Positions 1-7,365 of a stretch of DNA of 11,898 nt are shown here, piece by piece. Numbering within the stretch: position 1 is the first letter of the stretch; each line of letters begins with the position of its first letter. The position numbers and the translations under genes were made by a program. The notes below the pieces were generated by a model. The model was given only the letters and a program-made list of their open reading frames with translations. It did no database searches and was not told the origin of the DNA. Where the stretch lies: assembly GCA_031263265.1 (NCBI GenBank), contig JAISGE010000174.1:1-11898 (forward strand), in the 5' to 3' direction. The DNA comes from Treponema sp. GTDB lineage: Bacteria; Spirochaetota; Spirochaetia; Treponematales; Breznakiellaceae.

Positions 1-17
1 CCAATTTCAGTGCCGCA

Positions 18-55
18 AGTGCATATAAATTTGTAAGTCATGGTATATATGCACT
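18..55. repeat. Inverted repeat downstream of the aminotransferase gene
   Basis: A perfect 10-bp inverted repeat: AGTGCATATA at 18-27 and TATATGCACT at 46-55, separated by 18 bases. It lies just beyond the 3' end of the minus-strand aminotransferase gene. The transcript could fold into a hairpin there, but no U-run follows on either strand, so it is not a typical intrinsic terminator. It could equally be a protein-binding dyad belonging to a gene outside the window. Nothing else is visible in positions 1-80. Confidence 0.5.
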
Positions 56-80
56 GCTTCCTCATTCCACAAAAAAGGGG

Positions 81-1256
81 CTACCAGGTTTCCAGGGCTT
101 GCTTAAAGGCAAGTCCAGAAGCATGGATGAGCTTTTCATCAACACAGTAGGTGAATCGTACCCAGCCGGGCTTGCCAAAACCGCTGCCGGGAACCCCAAG
201 GATGCGGTACTGCTTGAGGTGTTCCACAAAGGCCAGGTCATCACCCTGGGGAACCTGACAGAACAGGTAAAAAGCCCCTTCCGGCTCGGCGTAGGTGATG
301 CCCGCTGCATCCAGAACCTGCTTAAAAGCATCCCGTCGCCGGGCATACACCGCCACATCTACCCGGGCAAAGGTAAGCTCTGCCACAATACGCTGCATCA
401 AGGCCGGAGCATTTACAAAACCCAGGATCCGGGTGGTATAAATGAGGGCATTTAAAACAGCTTCCGTATCCTGGATACCAGGACTTACGGCAATATAGCC
501 TATCCGTTCTCCGGGTAAGGACAGGCTCTTAGAATAGGAGTTCACCACCACCGATTCACTATACGCACTGAGAATAGGGGGTACCTCGACGGTATACGCG
601 ATTTCCCGATAGGGTTCATCTGCAATCAGATAGGGCAGACGGCCTGAACGGTTCCCCCAAGACCGTAACACTTCGGCGAGGTCAGCGATGGTCGCAGCCG
701 GGTAAATCCGGCCCGTGGGATTATGGGGGGAATTAATGAGCACCGCCGCGGTCTTTTCTGAAAGTGCCGCCTGTATCGCGGGAATGTTTAAGTTGAAATC
801 AGGAAGCGTATCCACTTCAACTAAACGGCCGCCGTGGTTAGCTGCGTAGGCTTTGTATTCCATGAAATAAGGCCGCGAGACGATTACCTCATCCCCTGGA
901 TTGAGTATGGCCTTGAACACCACATTGAGTCCCCCGGCAGCTCCTACGGCCATAACTATATGAGACCCGGTTACGGTAAGTCCCTGTTCCCGGGAAACTT
1001 TTACTGCCAGGGCCTCCCGCACTTCAGGAAAGCCTGCGTTGGGCATGTAACCATGAGAACCTTTCTTGTCTTCCTTGGCTAGTTTCGTAAAGACCCGATG
1101 AAAAGCCGGAGGCGGCTCTATATCGGGATTCCCTAAGGAAAAATCAAATACCTTATCTGCTCCATACTGTTTCTTGAGCTGATTTCCTTCTTCAAACATT
1201 TTCCGTATCAAGGATGCGGAACCCAGGGCTTCTCGAATCGAACTGGCAATAGGCAT
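81..1256 (-). CDS. PLP-dependent aminotransferase, class I/II (fold type I)
   Basis: A cytoplasmic aminotransferase that would move an amino group between an amino acid and a 2-oxo acid using pyridoxal phosphate. Numbering is from the chosen start (391 aa). The Asn of the SPHNPTG motif is about residue 179, the Asp of IADEPY (binds the PLP ring nitrogen) about 213 and the Tyr about 216. The Schiff-base Lys in NSYSKSLSLPGERIGY is about 243, the phosphate-binding Arg about 251, and the substrate-carboxylate Arg in WVRF about 367. The length is normal for the aspartate-aminotransferase superfamily. An ATG at 1286 is in frame, but only the ATG at 1256 has a good ribosome binding site (GGAGG ending 5-6 bases upstream), so I start there. 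The gene lies downstream of the LacI gene on the same strand, with the left copy of a direct repeat between them. Its original upstream neighbour may have been the membrane protein now at 9458. The exact substrate cannot be read from the sequence. Confidence 0.9.
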   Translation of the reverse strand: MPIASSIREALGSASLIRKMFEEGNQLKKQYGADKVFDFSLGNPDIEPPPAFHRVFTKLAKEDKKGSHGYMPNAGFPEVREALAVKVSREQGLTVTGSHIVMAVGAAGGLNVVFKAILNPGDEVIVSRPYFMEYKAYAANHGGRLVEVDTLPDFNLNIPAIQAALSEKTAAVLINSPHNPTGRIYPAATIADLAEVLRSWGNRSGRLPYLIADEPYREIAYTVEVPPILSAYSESVVVNSYSKSLSLPGERIGYIAVSPGIQDTEAVLNALIYTTRILGFVNAPALMQRIVAELTFARVDVAVYARRRDAFKQVLDAAGITYAEPEGAFYLFCQVPQGDDLAFVEHLKQYRILGVPGSGFGKPGWVRFTYCVDEKLIHASGLAFKQALETW

Positions 1257-1291
1257 ATACACCTCCACCTCTTGAGTATAGCCCATAGGCT

Positions 1292-1325
1292 ATGGTGGAG
1301 TAAACCAGAAATCAGCTTTAGAACC
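1292..1325. repeat. Left copy of the 25-bp direct repeat flanking the sugar module
   Basis: Positions 1296-1320 match 9436-9460 exactly over 25 bases, starting TGGAGTAAAC and ending ATCAGCTTTA. Over 1292-1325 versus 9432-9465 there are 32 matches in 34; the two mismatches (1295 G/C and 1321 G/C) sit just outside the core. This copy is non-coding, between the aminotransferase start and the 3' end of the LacI gene. The repeat spacing is 8,140 bp. It may be a target-site duplication, attachment site or recombination junction. Confidence 0.85.
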
Positions 1326-1334
1326 TAAAGGTTC
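1321..1334. repeat. Small hairpin beside the left direct repeat
   Basis: GAACC-TAAA-GGTTC forms a 5-bp perfect stem with a 4-base loop, directly adjoining the inner edge of the left repeat and about 25 bp after the LacI stop codon. It might weakly terminate the LacI transcript, but no T-run follows on the minus strand. The right repeat has no counterpart. Confidence 0.35.
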
Positions 1335-1358
1335 ACCGTCTATTTCAATTACCATCAA

Positions 1359-2405
1359 TCAGCAGGAACCCCGGTACACAATATTGGCGTTCAACCTGAA
1401 AGAATCATAAGGGAGATCTTTTTCTCGTAGCCGTTTTAGAATCCGTTCCGCGGCATGGAAACCCATAGCCTCAGCCGGCTGAATAATCGAAGAAAGCTTA
1501 GGTCTCGTCATAGACATCCACAGGTCGTCATCATAGGTGATAAGGGCTATATCCTCAGGCATTCGGATTCCCGCTTCATTCAGGCAGTTTACTACGCCCG
1601 CGGCGGCAAAGCTGTTACCGCAAAAAACCGCTTGTACATGCTTGTCCAGCATACGTTTCATCGCGTGGTACGCTTCTCCCTCCATGAGCGCCCACTGGGT
1701 ATAGGCGTTGCCGGGAACCGCCTGTATCAACGTATTGTCCAGGGGGATACCCGCCTCCAGGAACGCTTCCTTAAAGCCGAGGATGCGCTCCTCAGTGGTA
1801 GCGTCTATATCGTCTTCGCCATAATGATAGGTAATATAGGCGATTCTGGTATACCCCTTTTTTATAAGGTGGTTTGTGGCTTCAAAACTCGCCACAGAAT
1901 TATTCAGCAGCACATAGTCCGCCTGGTAGTTCAAAGGCTGCCGGTCAAGGAACACCACCGGGAATCCTTCGGGTAAAACACGGTTCAAAAAACCATAATC
2001 CGTTGTAGTCGGGGCTATGATTATGCCGTCAACCCCTCGGCGCAACAGGGACTCAATATGCCGCGTTTCCCGCTGCTTGGAATCCTTCGAGTCCATGAGC
2101 AACAGTTGATAGCCTTGGGAACAGATCGTTTTTTCTATGCCCGTAGCCATATCAACGTAAAAATAACAGGCGATATTAGAGACCACATAACCGATAAGCC
2201 GCGATTCACCGCTGCTCAGGTTTCGGGCGATAGGATTTGCCTTGTAATCTAGGGTTTTTATCGCGTTTTTGACCTTGGCAATGGTCTCGTCCGAAACAAA
2301 CCGGGTCTTGTTAATCACATGGGATACCGTCGCAAGCGACACCTCTGCGAGTGCGGCAACTTCCTTCACGGTTGGTTGTTTTGTTGTCTTGCGTGTCCTA
2401 GCCAT
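1359..2405 (-). CDS. LacI/GalR-family transcriptional repressor of the sugar operon
   Basis: A 348-aa DNA-binding repressor of normal length for the family. The N-terminal helix-turn-helix spans about residues 11-35 (PTVKEVAALAEVSLATVSHV). It is followed by the LacI-type stretch with the DYKANPIARNL hinge helix at about 53-63, which inserts in the minor groove at a central CpG. From residue 70 (IGYVVSN) to the end it has a periplasmic-binding-protein-like sensor domain, which would bind the inducing sugar or a derivative. The start ATG at 2405 has AAAAGGAG about 12 bases upstream. The gene diverges from the transporter operon across a 224-bp region carrying CGTTTACGTAAACG palindromes with the central CG preferred by this family. 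Autorepression plus operon repression is the likely mode, inferred from those sites. The effector is unknown. Confidence 0.92.
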   Translation of the reverse strand: MARTRKTTKQPTVKEVAALAEVSLATVSHVINKTRFVSDETIAKVKNAIKTLDYKANPIARNLSSGESRLIGYVVSNIACYFYVDMATGIEKTICSQGYQLLLMDSKDSKQRETRHIESLLRRGVDGIIIAPTTTDYGFLNRVLPEGFPVVFLDRQPLNYQADYVLLNNSVASFEATNHLIKKGYTRIAYITYHYGEDDIDATTEERILGFKEAFLEAGIPLDNTLIQAVPGNAYTQWALMEGEAYHAMKRMLDKHVQAVFCGNSFAAAGVVNCLNEAGIRMPEDIALITYDDDLWMSMTRPKLSSIIQPAEAMGFHAAERILKRLREKDLPYDSFRLNANIVYRGSC

Positions 2406-2442
2406 ACCGTATAGTAACTCCTTTTAAGACAGCCTGTCAAAT

Positions 2443-2456
2443 CGTTTACGTAAACG
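2443..2456. promoter_or_regulatory. LacI-family operator O1 (LacI-gene proximal)
   Basis: CGTTTACGTAAACG is a perfect 14-bp palindrome with a central CG, 38 bp upstream of the LacI-family start codon. The same 14-mer recurs at 2567-2580, which makes it a strong candidate binding site for the adjacent repressor. The centres of the two copies are 124 bp apart, close to 12 helical turns, which would suit DNA looping by a tetrameric repressor. Confidence 0.75.
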
Positions 2457-2482
2457 TATAATTTATCGTTTGTAAGATACAA
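2455..2482 (-). promoter_or_regulatory. Weak candidate promoter for the LacI gene
   Basis: On the minus strand, TTGTAT (2482-2477) and TATACG (2460-2455) are 16 bases apart. The match to sigma-70 consensus is only moderate. If used, transcription would start inside operator O1, giving direct autorepression. A better TTGACA at 2440-2435 with TACTAT at 2416-2411 exists, but its start point would leave no room for the visible ribosome binding site. Confidence 0.25.
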
Positions 2483-2530
2483 ATGTTTAAAAATTGGTCA
2501 AAAAAAGTTAAATGTCTGTATGGTTTTTTG

Positions 2531-2559
2531 TTGACACTCTTTCCATTTGATAATACTAT
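2531..2559 (+). promoter_or_regulatory. Sigma-70-type promoter of the sugar operon
   Basis: A consensus -35 box TTGACA at 2531-2536 is followed after 17 bases by TACTAT (2554-2559, 4/6 to TATAAT); overlapping TATA-like sequence lies at 2557-2564. The predicted transcription start is near 2566, at the left edge of operator O2, so bound repressor would cover the start site. The untranslated leader would be about 60 bases. Confidence 0.7.
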
Positions 2560-2563
2560 ATAA

Positions 2564-2583
2564 ATACGTTTACGTAAACGTAT
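2564..2583. promoter_or_regulatory. LacI-family operator O2 at the operon start site
   Basis: ATACGTTTACGTAAACGTAT is a perfect 20-bp palindrome containing the same 14-bp core as O1. It begins about 5 bp downstream of the proposed -10 box, the usual place for a repressor that blocks initiation. It overlaps a further dyad on its downstream side. Confidence 0.8.
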
Positions 2584-2596
2584 GCGTATACGTTTA
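2575..2596. promoter_or_regulatory. Overlapping third dyad O3
   Basis: TAAACGTAT (2575-2583) and its complement ATACGTTTA (2588-2596) flank the 4-base spacer GCGT. The left arm is the right half of O2. The half-site sequence is that of the operators, but the centre is 4 bp longer, so it may be a second weaker or alternative repressor contact, or a remnant of operator duplication. Confidence 0.5.
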
Positions 2597-2629
2597 TCTA
2601 AGACGGATTAGCAGGAGGCGGTAATACCG

Positions 2630-4123
2630 ATGGATAAGCAAAAAACTAAGGTTGAAATGCGGGGCATCTCAAAGTCTTTTGGAGGTGTTCAAGCCCTTAA
2701 AAATGTCCATTTTGAAGTCCGTCCAGGTGAAATTCACGCCCTGATGGGCGAAAATGGAGCGGGAAAGTCCACGCTGATGAAAGTTTTAGCCGGGGCCATC
2801 CCTAGAGACAGCGGAGACATTCTCATTGACGGGAAGGAACAGCATATTTTCATGCCCGCGGATGCTATTAACTTGGGAATTTCGGTGATTTATCAGGAAT
2901 TTATGCTTGCACCGCACCTTACCGTGGCGGAAAACATCTTCATTGACCATATTTCCGGGGGGAAGGTGGTCATTAATTGGAAAAAACTGAGGGAAAAGGC
3001 ATACCAGGAACTTTCCCGGCTTGGTTTCACCAACATTGACCCCGCCACAAAGGTAAGCTCCCTCAGCGTGGCCCATCAGCAGGTTACGGAAATTTGCAAG
3101 TGCCTTGCCCGCAGCACCCAGGTCTTGGTTTTGGACGAGCCTACGGCGGTGCTGACCTTTACCGAGATCGAGAAGCTCTTTGAAATCCTCCTGCACCTCA
3201 AAAGCCAGGGGGTTTCCATCGTATATATCTCCCACCGGCTGGAAGAAGTGCTCCGCATCACCGACCGCATAACCGTCATGAAGGACGGAACGTATGTTAA
3301 TACGGTGAACACCAAAGAAACCAGCAAGGACAAACTGATAATGATGATGGTAGGCCGGCAGCTTTCACAGCTTTTCGCTGAGCGTAACGCGAAAATCGGG
3401 GACACCGTGCTGGAAGTAAAAAATTTGAACGCTGGAAAAATAGTCAAGAATGTTTCGTTTTACGTCCGCGCCGGGGAAGTAGTGGGATTCAGTGGTTTGG
3501 TAGGAGCGGGACGCACCGAGACTATGCGGGCGATTTTTGGCGCCATGTCCTTTGATTCCGGTGAAATAATCTATCATGGGGAGCCGTCACGATTTAAAAG
3601 TCCCCGGGCCGCCATCGTCCACGGTCTGGGGCTGCTCTCCGAAGACCGGAAAAAAGAAGGGGTGCTACTCTTTCAGAGCATTAGGATAAACGCCACCATG
3701 ACCCGGCTTGGGAAGGTGAGCAAGGCCGGCTTACTGGAACATCGAAAAGAATCTCACGTAGTTGACCAATTGCTTGCGTCGCTGTCTACAAAATACGGTT
3801 CCATTGATGACGAGGTACGCAGCCTTTCCGGGGGCAACCAGCAGAAAGTCGCTATCGCAAAGTGGATGTTCGCGGACTGTAATTGCCTGATATTCGATGA
3901 ACCCACACGGGGCGTCGATGTAGGCGCGAAACTTGAAATCTACAAAATTATCAATCAGCTTGCCGAAAGAGGCGTTGCGATAATCGTGATCTCATCGGAA
4001 ATGCTGGAAATTATTGGTCTCTGCGACCGGGCTTATGTGATGCGTCATGGCGCGGTTTCAGGAGAGTTGGCAAAACAGGACCTGAGTGAAGAATCCTTAA
4101 TCAAATTGGCTATGGGGGCATAA
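2630..4123 (+). CDS. Sugar ABC transporter ATP-binding protein, RbsA/MglA type
   Basis: A 497-aa protein with two fused nucleotide-binding domains, the standard size for the CUT2 (ribose/galactose) class; it would sit on the cytoplasmic face and power sugar import. First domain: Walker A GENGAGKST at residues 40-48, Q-loop Gln in VIYQEF about 89, signature LSVAHQQ 145-151, Walker B VLVLDE 165-170 and switch His about 202. Second domain: GLVGAGRTE at 289-297, where Arg replaces the Walker A Lys; canonical signature LSGGNQQK 399-406; Walker B CLIFDE 419-424; and ISSEM in place of the switch His. This asymmetry is normal for the family. The start ATG is preceded by AGGAGG 11 bases upstream. It is the first gene of the operon, with the permease start 1 bp after its stop, so translation is probably coupled. 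The sugar specificity is unknown. Confidence 0.95.
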   Translation: MDKQKTKVEMRGISKSFGGVQALKNVHFEVRPGEIHALMGENGAGKSTLMKVLAGAIPRDSGDILIDGKEQHIFMPADAINLGISVIYQEFMLAPHLTVAENIFIDHISGGKVVINWKKLREKAYQELSRLGFTNIDPATKVSSLSVAHQQVTEICKCLARSTQVLVLDEPTAVLTFTEIEKLFEILLHLKSQGVSIVYISHRLEEVLRITDRITVMKDGTYVNTVNTKETSKDKLIMMMVGRQLSQLFAERNAKIGDTVLEVKNLNAGKIVKNVSFYVRAGEVVGFSGLVGAGRTETMRAIFGAMSFDSGEIIYHGEPSRFKSPRAAIVHGLGLLSEDRKKEGVLLFQSIRINATMTRLGKVSKAGLLEHRKESHVVDQLLASLSTKYGSIDDEVRSLSGGNQQKVAIAKWMFADCNCLIFDEPTRGVDVGAKLEIYKIINQLAERGVAIIVISSEMLEIIGLCDRAYVMRHGAVSGELAKQDLSEESLIKLAMGA

Positions 4124-4124
4124 C

Positions 4125-5087
4125 ATGCATTTTCAAAAGATTACCAGCGGGACCATTAAAAAATTTCTTATCGAGCATAACACCTATTTAATACTGTTAC
4201 TGCTGGTGGTTTTTTCAAGTATCCTCACCAGCGATTTCCTTTCAGTGATGAATATCCGCAACATCTTTCTCCAGCAGGCAGGTCCTATCTGCATAGCTAT
4301 CGGTATGCTTTTTGTAATCCTCACCGGCGGTATTGATCTTGCGGTAGGATCCTATATGGCCTTCGGCGTTTCCATGATGGGCGTGCTTTTTGTGAACAAC
4401 CAACTGCCAATGGGATTGTCTATTGTTATTACGCTGGTTCTCGGCATGATGCTTGGCATGGTAACCGGCGTTTTTGTGGCTTATTTCAATATGCAGGGTT
4501 TCATCGCGTCTTTAGCCATGATGACCGTAGGAAGGGGGATTTCTTTTGTGTTGACCAACGGCGTCCCCATCCCGATTCCCCTTAACACCCTGGACAAGCT
4601 GGTAGCAAAATCCGCCGGTTATCCGATTTTCTTTATACTGATAGGCATTGTCGCGCTGTTCCTGTTCATACAAGTTTTTACAACCTACGGACGGCTGGTA
4701 ATCGCCTGTGGCAGCAACCGGAACGCCGTGGAACTCGCGGGCATCCGGTCCCGCCGCTACATCGCTTCGGTATATGCGGTATCGGCGCTGCTCTCGGTTT
4801 TCGCGGGGCTTGTCGCGGCGGCCCGTGTGTCAACGGCAAGTCCAAGCCTCGGTGCCGGGCTTGAACTCAACGCCATCGCCGCCTGCGCCATTGGTGGGGC
4901 GAGTCTTTCGGGCGGCGTTGGTTCGGTGCTTAAAACCGTGGTGGGTGTCCTAGTTCTCGCCCTGATCGGCAACGTAATGAACCTGATGTCCGTACCTCCC
5001 TATCCCCAGGACATTATTAAAGGTGTCATTATCGTCCTTGCCGTGCTCTTGCAGTTGGCAACCAATAGGACCACCCGCTCGGTATAA
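4125..5087 (+). CDS. Sugar ABC transporter permease, RbsC type
   Basis: A 320-aa inner-membrane permease of the BPD_transp_2 family. Long hydrophobic segments suggest roughly 8-10 membrane helices, starting at about residues 21-36. Family hallmarks are visible: TGGIDLAVGS at 67-76, GSNRNAVELAGI at 196-207 (the cytoplasmic loop that meets the ATPase), and the glycine-rich LGAGLELNAIAACAIGGAS region at 242-260. It starts 1 bp after the ATPase stop codon and has no strong ribosome binding site of its own, which points to translational coupling. It would form the channel of a CUT2 importer with the adjacent ATPase and binding lipoprotein. Confidence 0.95.
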   Translation: MHFQKITSGTIKKFLIEHNTYLILLLLVVFSSILTSDFLSVMNIRNIFLQQAGPICIAIGMLFVILTGGIDLAVGSYMAFGVSMMGVLFVNNQLPMGLSIVITLVLGMMLGMVTGVFVAYFNMQGFIASLAMMTVGRGISFVLTNGVPIPIPLNTLDKLVAKSAGYPIFFILIGIVALFLFIQVFTTYGRLVIACGSNRNAVELAGIRSRRYIASVYAVSALLSVFAGLVAAARVSTASPSLGAGLELNAIAACAIGGASLSGGVGSVLKTVVGVLVLALIGNVMNLMSVPPYPQDIIKGVIIVLAVLLQLATNRTTRSV

Positions 5088-5104
5088 GTATTTTTAGTTG
5101 ATTT

Positions 5105-5119
5105 AGACGGATTCCGTCT
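5105..5119 (+). other. Perfect dyad in the permease to binding-protein gap
   Basis: AGACGGA-T-TCCGTCT is a 15-base palindrome with 7-base arms in the 64-bp gap before the binding-protein gene. In RNA it could form a short hairpin (5-bp stem with 5-base loop) without a U-run. It might protect or process mRNA so that the binding protein is made in excess, as is common for such operons. Its left half, AGACGGATT, also occurs at 2600-2608 in the operon leader. Confidence 0.4.
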
Positions 5120-5151
5120 GGAGATAACCATTCCATTTTGGAGGTATAAAC

Positions 5152-6225
5152 ATGAAAAAGATGCGAAAAAGGTTCCGCGTTCTTGCGGTACTGATGGTTT
5201 TGGCGGCCCTTGTCAGCGGTTGTCAAAAGAAAAACGATGACGGCTCAAAACAGGTTGAGGTAGGGATCGTAATGAAGAATTATAATTCTCCCTACTTTCA
5301 AATGCTGAATGACACGATCAAAGCGGAAAGCGAAAAGTTGGGCTGGAAATGTACGGTTCTGGGCTCAGACAGCGATGTAACCAAAGAAGCGGCCAATATT
5401 GATTCGCTTATCCAGAAAAAAGTAAAGGTGATTTTTATTGATTCCATTGAACCGAATCCAGTGGTTCCCGCGATTAACCGTGCGGCCGAAGCGGGTATAG
5501 CCGTCATCAATGTGGATTCCGCACCTGGCGTGGGAGCAAACGATATAACCACGGTCTATTCAGACAACATTGAGAATGGCCGGGCCGTGGGAAAGGCGTA
5601 TGTCAATTATATCGGCGCTGATAAGCCCCTCTACGGCATTATCCTTTCCGGCGGCAAGGGAAACGTCGCAGGTCTGGAACGCCGTTCCGGACTTTTTGCC
5701 GGTATTATCGGCGCGCGGCTCAATCTTTCCCCCGGGGAAGCGGACGATGCCGCCGCGGATATTGAACGGCAACTGGTAGCCACAGGCCGCGCCGAGAACG
5801 CCGCGGCTCGGTTCTTTATCGTTGGGCAGGGCTGGGGGGATTGGAGCCGCACCGGCGGACTTCAGGTCGGCGAAGACCTGATCACCGCCAATAAAGGCAT
5901 GCTGAACCTGATGATGGCCGAAAACGACGAGATGAACTTGGGCGCCCGGCAAGCTCTGGTAAACGCCGACCTCCTGGATGTGGACATCATCGCGGCCGCA
6001 GACGGCGCAAAGGCTGCCTACGATCTCATCAAGTCTGGCGACAAACCCCGCTATATTTCCACCGGCGAGAACAGCCCGGTGAAGGTCGGCATCAAAGCGG
6101 TTGAAATCGCCAGACAGATCGTCGTTGACGGCAAGCCCTGGACCGCCTTCGATAAAATTACCAAGACAGATGCCTTTGGCGTAACCGCGGATATGGTTAC
6201 CGCCCATTATGATTACGGTTTCTAA
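5152..6225 (+). CDS. Periplasmic sugar-binding lipoprotein, RbsB-like (Peripla_BP_4)
   Basis: A 357-aa substrate-binding protein. Residues 1-23 form a lipoprotein signal: a basic N-end, the hydrophobic core LAVLMVLAAL, and a lipobox VSGC with lipidated Cys24. The mature part begins with a charged linker. It continues with the two-lobed type I periplasmic-binding fold typical of ribose/galactose-binding proteins, with VEVGIVMKNYNSPYFQML near residue 36 and VKVIFIDSIEPNPVVPAINRAAEAGIAVINVDS at about 90-122. The ATG is well supported by TTGGAGG about 8 bases upstream. The protein would be anchored to the outer face of the inner membrane (or the periplasmic side in a spirochaete) and deliver sugar to the RbsC-like permease. 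Its 3' end lies only 19 bp before the dehydrogenase start. The ligand cannot be named from the sequence. Confidence 0.93.
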   Translation: MKKMRKRFRVLAVLMVLAALVSGCQKKNDDGSKQVEVGIVMKNYNSPYFQMLNDTIKAESEKLGWKCTVLGSDSDVTKEAANIDSLIQKKVKVIFIDSIEPNPVVPAINRAAEAGIAVINVDSAPGVGANDITTVYSDNIENGRAVGKAYVNYIGADKPLYGIILSGGKGNVAGLERRSGLFAGIIGARLNLSPGEADDAAADIERQLVATGRAENAAARFFIVGQGWGDWSRTGGLQVGEDLITANKGMLNLMMAENDEMNLGARQALVNADLLDVDIIAAADGAKAAYDLIKSGDKPRYISTGENSPVKVGIKAVEIARQIVVDGKPWTAFDKITKTDAFGVTADMVTAHYDYGF

Positions 6226-6244
6226 CATTGAGAAGGAACTTATT

Positions 6245-7306
6245 ATGAAAGGAACAATGAGGGGGGCCTACCTCCCCGGCAACAGCACGGTAGTGTTGAA
6301 AGAGGTCCCGATCCCTGAACCGGGACATGGTCAGGTACTGGTAAAGATGAAATCTTCTACCATTTGCGGCAGCGACATTCGCGCCATATACCGGGAACAC
6401 ACCGGCAAGGGAGCGGAAGGCTACCAAAACGTTATCGCCGGACACGAACCTTGTGGACAGGTGGTTGAGGAAGGACCCGGCATAAAGCGGTTCAGAAAGG
6501 GAACACGGGTTATCGTGTATCATATTTCCGGCTGCGGCGTGTGCCATGATTGCCGCATGGGGTACATGATATCCTGCTCTTCCCCGGCCCGGGCAGCCTA
6601 CGGCTGGCAGCGGGACGGCGGTATGGCGGAATATGTGCTGTGTGATGAAAAAGACTTGGTTGAACTTCCCGAACCCCTGACCTATACCGATGGAGCCCAG
6701 GTTGCCTGCGGTTTCGGCACGGTATACGAGGCGATTCAGAAAGTCGGGGTTGGCGGCAACGATTCGGTGCTGGTCGTGGGGCTTGGCCCGGTCGGTCTTG
6801 CCACGCTGATGCTCTGTCGCAAACTGGGGGCCCAAAAACTCTACGGTATTGAGATCAACCCCTACCGTATAGCATTGGCGGACAAACTCAATCTTGCCGA
6901 CAAAATTCTCGCTCCTTCGGACACCAACGCCAGAGAGATAAAGGAGCTTACCGGCGGGCGCGGCGTTGAGCGGGCTTTTGACACCTCTGCCAGCGACGCC
7001 GGGCGGGCCACGGCAATCCGGGCAACCCGGCAATGGGGCAAAATCGCGTTTGTGGGCGAAGGGGGGACGGTCAGTTTCAATCCCAGCCCCGACATTATTC
7101 ACGACCAGAAAACCATTTACGGCAGTTGGGTTACGAGCATCTGGCTCATGGAAAACCTGGTTGAGGAATTAGTTCGTTGGAATATTCACCCGGAAGATCT
7201 GGTTACCCACCGCTTTCCGCTGGAAAAAGCCGATGAAGCCTACCGTCTCATGGCAGAGGGCAACTGCGGTAAAGTGGCCGTCTGTTTTGATGAAGCATTA
7301 AAATAA
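6245..7306 (+). CDS. Zinc-dependent medium-chain alcohol/polyol dehydrogenase
   Basis: A 353-aa member of the MDR superfamily (threonine, sorbitol and L-iditol dehydrogenase-like) that would oxidise a secondary alcohol of a sugar or polyol with NAD(P)+. Catalytic zinc ligands are visible as Cys41 (TICGSDIR), His67-Glu68 (AGHEP) and probably Cys155 (VACGFG). The structural zinc cluster has Cys97, Cys100, Cys103 and Cys111. The Rossmann motif GLGPVG is at 179-184, with an acidic residue (Glu203 in GIEIN) after beta-2, which suggests NAD preference. I start at 6245, where AGAAGGA lies about 7 bases upstream. The in-frame ATG at 6209 would overlap the binding-protein gene and lacks a site. The position inside the operon implies that it acts on the imported sugar or a derivative; the substrate is unknown. 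Confidence 0.9.
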   Translation: MKGTMRGAYLPGNSTVVLKEVPIPEPGHGQVLVKMKSSTICGSDIRAIYREHTGKGAEGYQNVIAGHEPCGQVVEEGPGIKRFRKGTRVIVYHISGCGVCHDCRMGYMISCSSPARAAYGWQRDGGMAEYVLCDEKDLVELPEPLTYTDGAQVACGFGTVYEAIQKVGVGGNDSVLVVGLGPVGLATLMLCRKLGAQKLYGIEINPYRIALADKLNLADKILAPSDTNAREIKELTGGRGVERAFDTSASDAGRATAIRATRQWGKIAFVGEGGTVSFNPSPDIIHDQKTIYGSWVTSIWLMENLVEELVRWNIHPEDLVTHRFPLEKADEAYRLMAEGNCGKVAVCFDEALK

Positions 7307-7314
7307 CGTAAAGA

Positions 7315-7342
7315 GGGGACAGAGGATTTTGCTTCTGTCCCC
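7315..7342 (+). other. Stable intercistronic RNA hairpin between dehydrogenase and DUF4867 genes
   Basis: GGGGACAGAGG (7315-7325) pairs with the 11 bases 7332-7342 (one G-U pair), enclosing the 6-base loop ATTTTG. It begins 8 bp after the dehydrogenase stop and ends 23 bp before the DUF4867 start. No U-run follows, so full termination is unlikely. Partial attenuation, RNase protection of the upstream message or an RNA-processing site are the more likely roles. Confidence 0.6.
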
Positions 7343-7365
7343 GGGAAATGAAAAGAGGCGCATTT

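Noticed and set aside
1257..1286. Aminotransferase start at the ATG at 1286 (ten more residues)
   Set aside because: That ATG has no ribosome binding site, whereas the ATG at 1256 has GGAGG at ideal spacing and the protein aligns with family length from there.
1321..1358. Remnant of the membrane-protein C-terminus next to the left repeat
   Set aside because: Reading the matching frame upstream of the TAA in the left copy gives an immediate stop and no similarity to the end of the membrane protein.
6209..6244. Dehydrogenase start at the ATG at 6209
   Set aside because: It would overlap the 3' end of the binding-protein gene and has no ribosome binding site; AGAAGGA supports the ATG at 6245.
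5560..7102. Long minus-strand open frames of 222 and 301 codons opposite the binding-protein and dehydrogenase genes
   Set aside because: They lie antisense to well-supported genes, have no ribosome binding sites or recognisable domains, and arise from codon bias of the real genes.
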